From contig OZ022596.1 in the NCBI GenBank assembly GCA_963669155.1, positions 12,141,724 through 12,205,723 of the forward strand: 64,000 nucleotides of DNA, read 5' to 3'. Below, piece after piece: positions 62,851 through 64,000 of this stretch. Position 1 is the first letter of the stretch; the number at the start of each line of letters is the position of its first letter. Source of the stretch: Arbacia lixula (taxonomy: Eukaryota; Echinodermata; Echinoidea; Arbacioida; Arbaciidae). The position numbers were made by a program, and so were the translations under genes. The notes beneath the pieces are model-generated. The model was not told the DNA's origin and made no database searches. It saw only the letters and a program-made list of their open reading frames with translations.

Positions 62851-63160
62851 GCTTTTCACACTGGCAAAAATTTCTCACTGGTACTCTTAGCCCCGGACTA
62901 TATGGCTTGGCCCTGCAATTGCGGGGTTAGCCCTGCTTTTTTGCCAATGCCAATTGCTTTGAGCTGTAGTGTATAAGCTGTCAAGAAAGTCCGGGGCTAC
63001 CGATTTCCAGTTGGAACAGCATGGATTTCCTTAGTCGGGTTTAAGAAATAGTACAGAGCTAAGGAATGCCATTGTGAAAAGGTTACAAAAATAGTACGGG
63101 ACTAAAGAAAGTACAGGGCTAATGATAGTACGGGGCTAAAGAAAACCCAATGAGAAAAGG
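62851..63160. mobile_element. D element, copy 2, with a C fragment inside
   Basis: GCTTTTCACACTGGCAAAAA start, TAGCCCCGGACTATA, then AGCCCTGCTTTTTTGCCAAT. CCAATTGCTTTGAGCTGTAG with TGTA (62949-62972) is the right end of a C element. D then resumes with AAGCTGTC-AGAAAGTCCGGGGC and TAGTACGGGGCTAA repeats. The outer right end is decayed. Confidence 0.8.
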
Positions 63161-63181
63161 ATGATTTTTTGTTTTATTTCA

Positions 63182-63211
63182 CCAGGGAGGTGGGAGTTTC
63201 CACCTCCCTGG
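63182..63211. repeat. Perfect 12-bp hairpin
   Basis: CCAGGGAGGTGG, loop GAGTTT, CCACCTCCCTGG. TTTCA / GTTTCAC words flank it. It lies just right of D copy 2. Confidence 0.9.
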
Positions 63212-64000
63212 TTTCACAATTGTGCAACATCATACAACATGTACACATGGATAAGGAAAAAAAATGAAGAAATTGATTAATACATGTGTGAATTAAAACA
63301 AAATCAGATGTTATGGAAATAAAAACACTTAAATGTATGTCTTGCAGACTGTTTACACTATTGAATATGCGTGTTACACTTTAAATGTACTGTAGATTCA
63401 CACAAATTCTGATCATATCCCTGTCAAGTTTATGATCAGATTCTATTAAACTGATCTCATGTATTGGTAGTATTTGTATTATAATGCGAGTACTAGTATG
63501 AAGCAGCAATACAAAGTTATATGGTATGGCATGTCATGTAATCTTTCATCACAAGAAGTGTCATTGCCACTAATGATAGAAGTCCTTGTTGATTTCATAG
63601 TATGCAAGTGCATTATTATTCCATGAATTATGTATTTGTATTTGTAAAGGATGTACCAGTGGCTAAATATGTAATTTTTTTTTTTTCATTTTGGTAATTG
63701 TGTTTCAGTATAACATGCATTTTTAATACGGAACATGAAAACTAACTTTGAGATAAAATATATTAATCATATGTATCCTATATTTGAAAATGATGCATGT
63801 TTTTCTGTGTTCATAATAAAAATGACAGAATGTCACTCTTTGCTAGATATAGCTGGTCGCATTTTTGGAAACAAAGAGCTCTCAAAGAAAGCAACAACGA
63901 TAAGAATAAAAAGACATGTGACTCACAATCACTTCTAGAACTGGCGTATGGTGTTTGGTGTTTGCACCACACGTTTCTTTCTCCAGAGACCACCCTGATA
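63212..64000. other. AT-rich DNA, no gene seen
   Basis: A 67-residue plus-strand frame (63735-63938) has no recognised domain. The last 20 bases, CCAGAGACCACCCTGATA, look like a possible element border cut off by the window end. Confidence 0.4.

Noticed and set aside
53244-64000. One giant element between ACAGGGTGGTCACCAGAGA (53244) and CCAGAGACCACCCTGATA (63983)
   Set aside because: Ends are 10.7 kb apart with many separate elements between, and the match is short with no target duplication visible. The word is probably part of a common terminus seen twice.
1-64000. tRNA, rRNA or other structural RNA genes
   Set aside because: I saw no cloverleaf with B-box-like GGTTCGAATCC and no rRNA-like segment. 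Hairpins found are transposon or repeat parts. A covariance-model scan would be the decisive test.
1-64000. Retrovirus-like or other capsid-bearing elements
   Set aside because: No long terminal repeats, protease, integrase or envelope-like frames were seen. The only reverse-transcriptase-related relic is a LINE tail.

Overview
This window looks like animal genomic DNA that is almost free of protein-coding sequence. It is AT-leaning and packed with (CT)n/(GA)n microsatellites, short inverted-repeat transposons (MITEs and foldbacks) and divergent tandem arrays with units of about 70 to 200 bp. The mix (a TGACGTCAC-bearing MITE starting AGGGGAAGTTCACC, a TAGCCTGGCTTCCAGGCTG-TIR MITE, Z-type GGGGCCATATTCATGAAA foldbacks, TTCGTTATTCCGAAGG arrays) recalls echinoderm, probably sea urchin, DNA. 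That is recognition from memory, not a search; another marine invertebrate deuterostome or a mollusc is possible. I read the window as intergenic or deep intronic. Families are given letters (A, B, C, D, E and so on) that are mine and apply only here.

Layout. 0-5 kb: CT array, 200-bp tandem array, hAT-like and A elements. 5-7.4 kb: foldbacks, and a B element interrupted by a C element. 7.4-9.4 kb: nine-copy satellite of about 190 bp. 9.6-13.5 kb: pyrimidine tracts, then a possible small exon. 13.5-20 kb: A copies, an L copy, an oligonucleotide-periodic X array split by a TIR element with TTAGGG-like filling. 20-26 kb: the one complete B element, purine and pyrimidine arrays. 26-29 kb: a hAT-type MITE with 8-bp target duplications, and element E carrying element D inside it. 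29-37 kb: tandem arrays and the R palindromes. 37-45 kb: pyrimidine tracts and the P palindromic array. 45.8-46.2 kb: the only recognisable coding relic, the C-terminal end of a non-LTR retrotransposon (LINE) ORF between imperfect target duplications. 49-50.5 kb: purine array. 51.1-51.9 kb: compound microsatellite, then a CpG-richer unique segment with a good splice donor. 52-57.5 kb: two C elements, B fragments, and an L copy carrying the second hAT-type MITE. 58-59.6 kb: pyrimidine minisatellite flanking a GC-rich TIR element. 59.6-63.2 kb: A, W, T and D copies.

No host gene can be called with confidence. Most long open frames are translations of simple repeats (poly-Leu/Ser, Arg/Glu, Lys/Arg, His). 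Two short segments (13369-13479 and about 51440-51733) are offered as weak exon candidates. The best content is the repeat biology: several nested insertions whose target sites can be reconstructed from uninterrupted paralogues in this same window, a palindromic element with a matching deletion derivative, and a MITE family that scatters TGACGTCA motifs.
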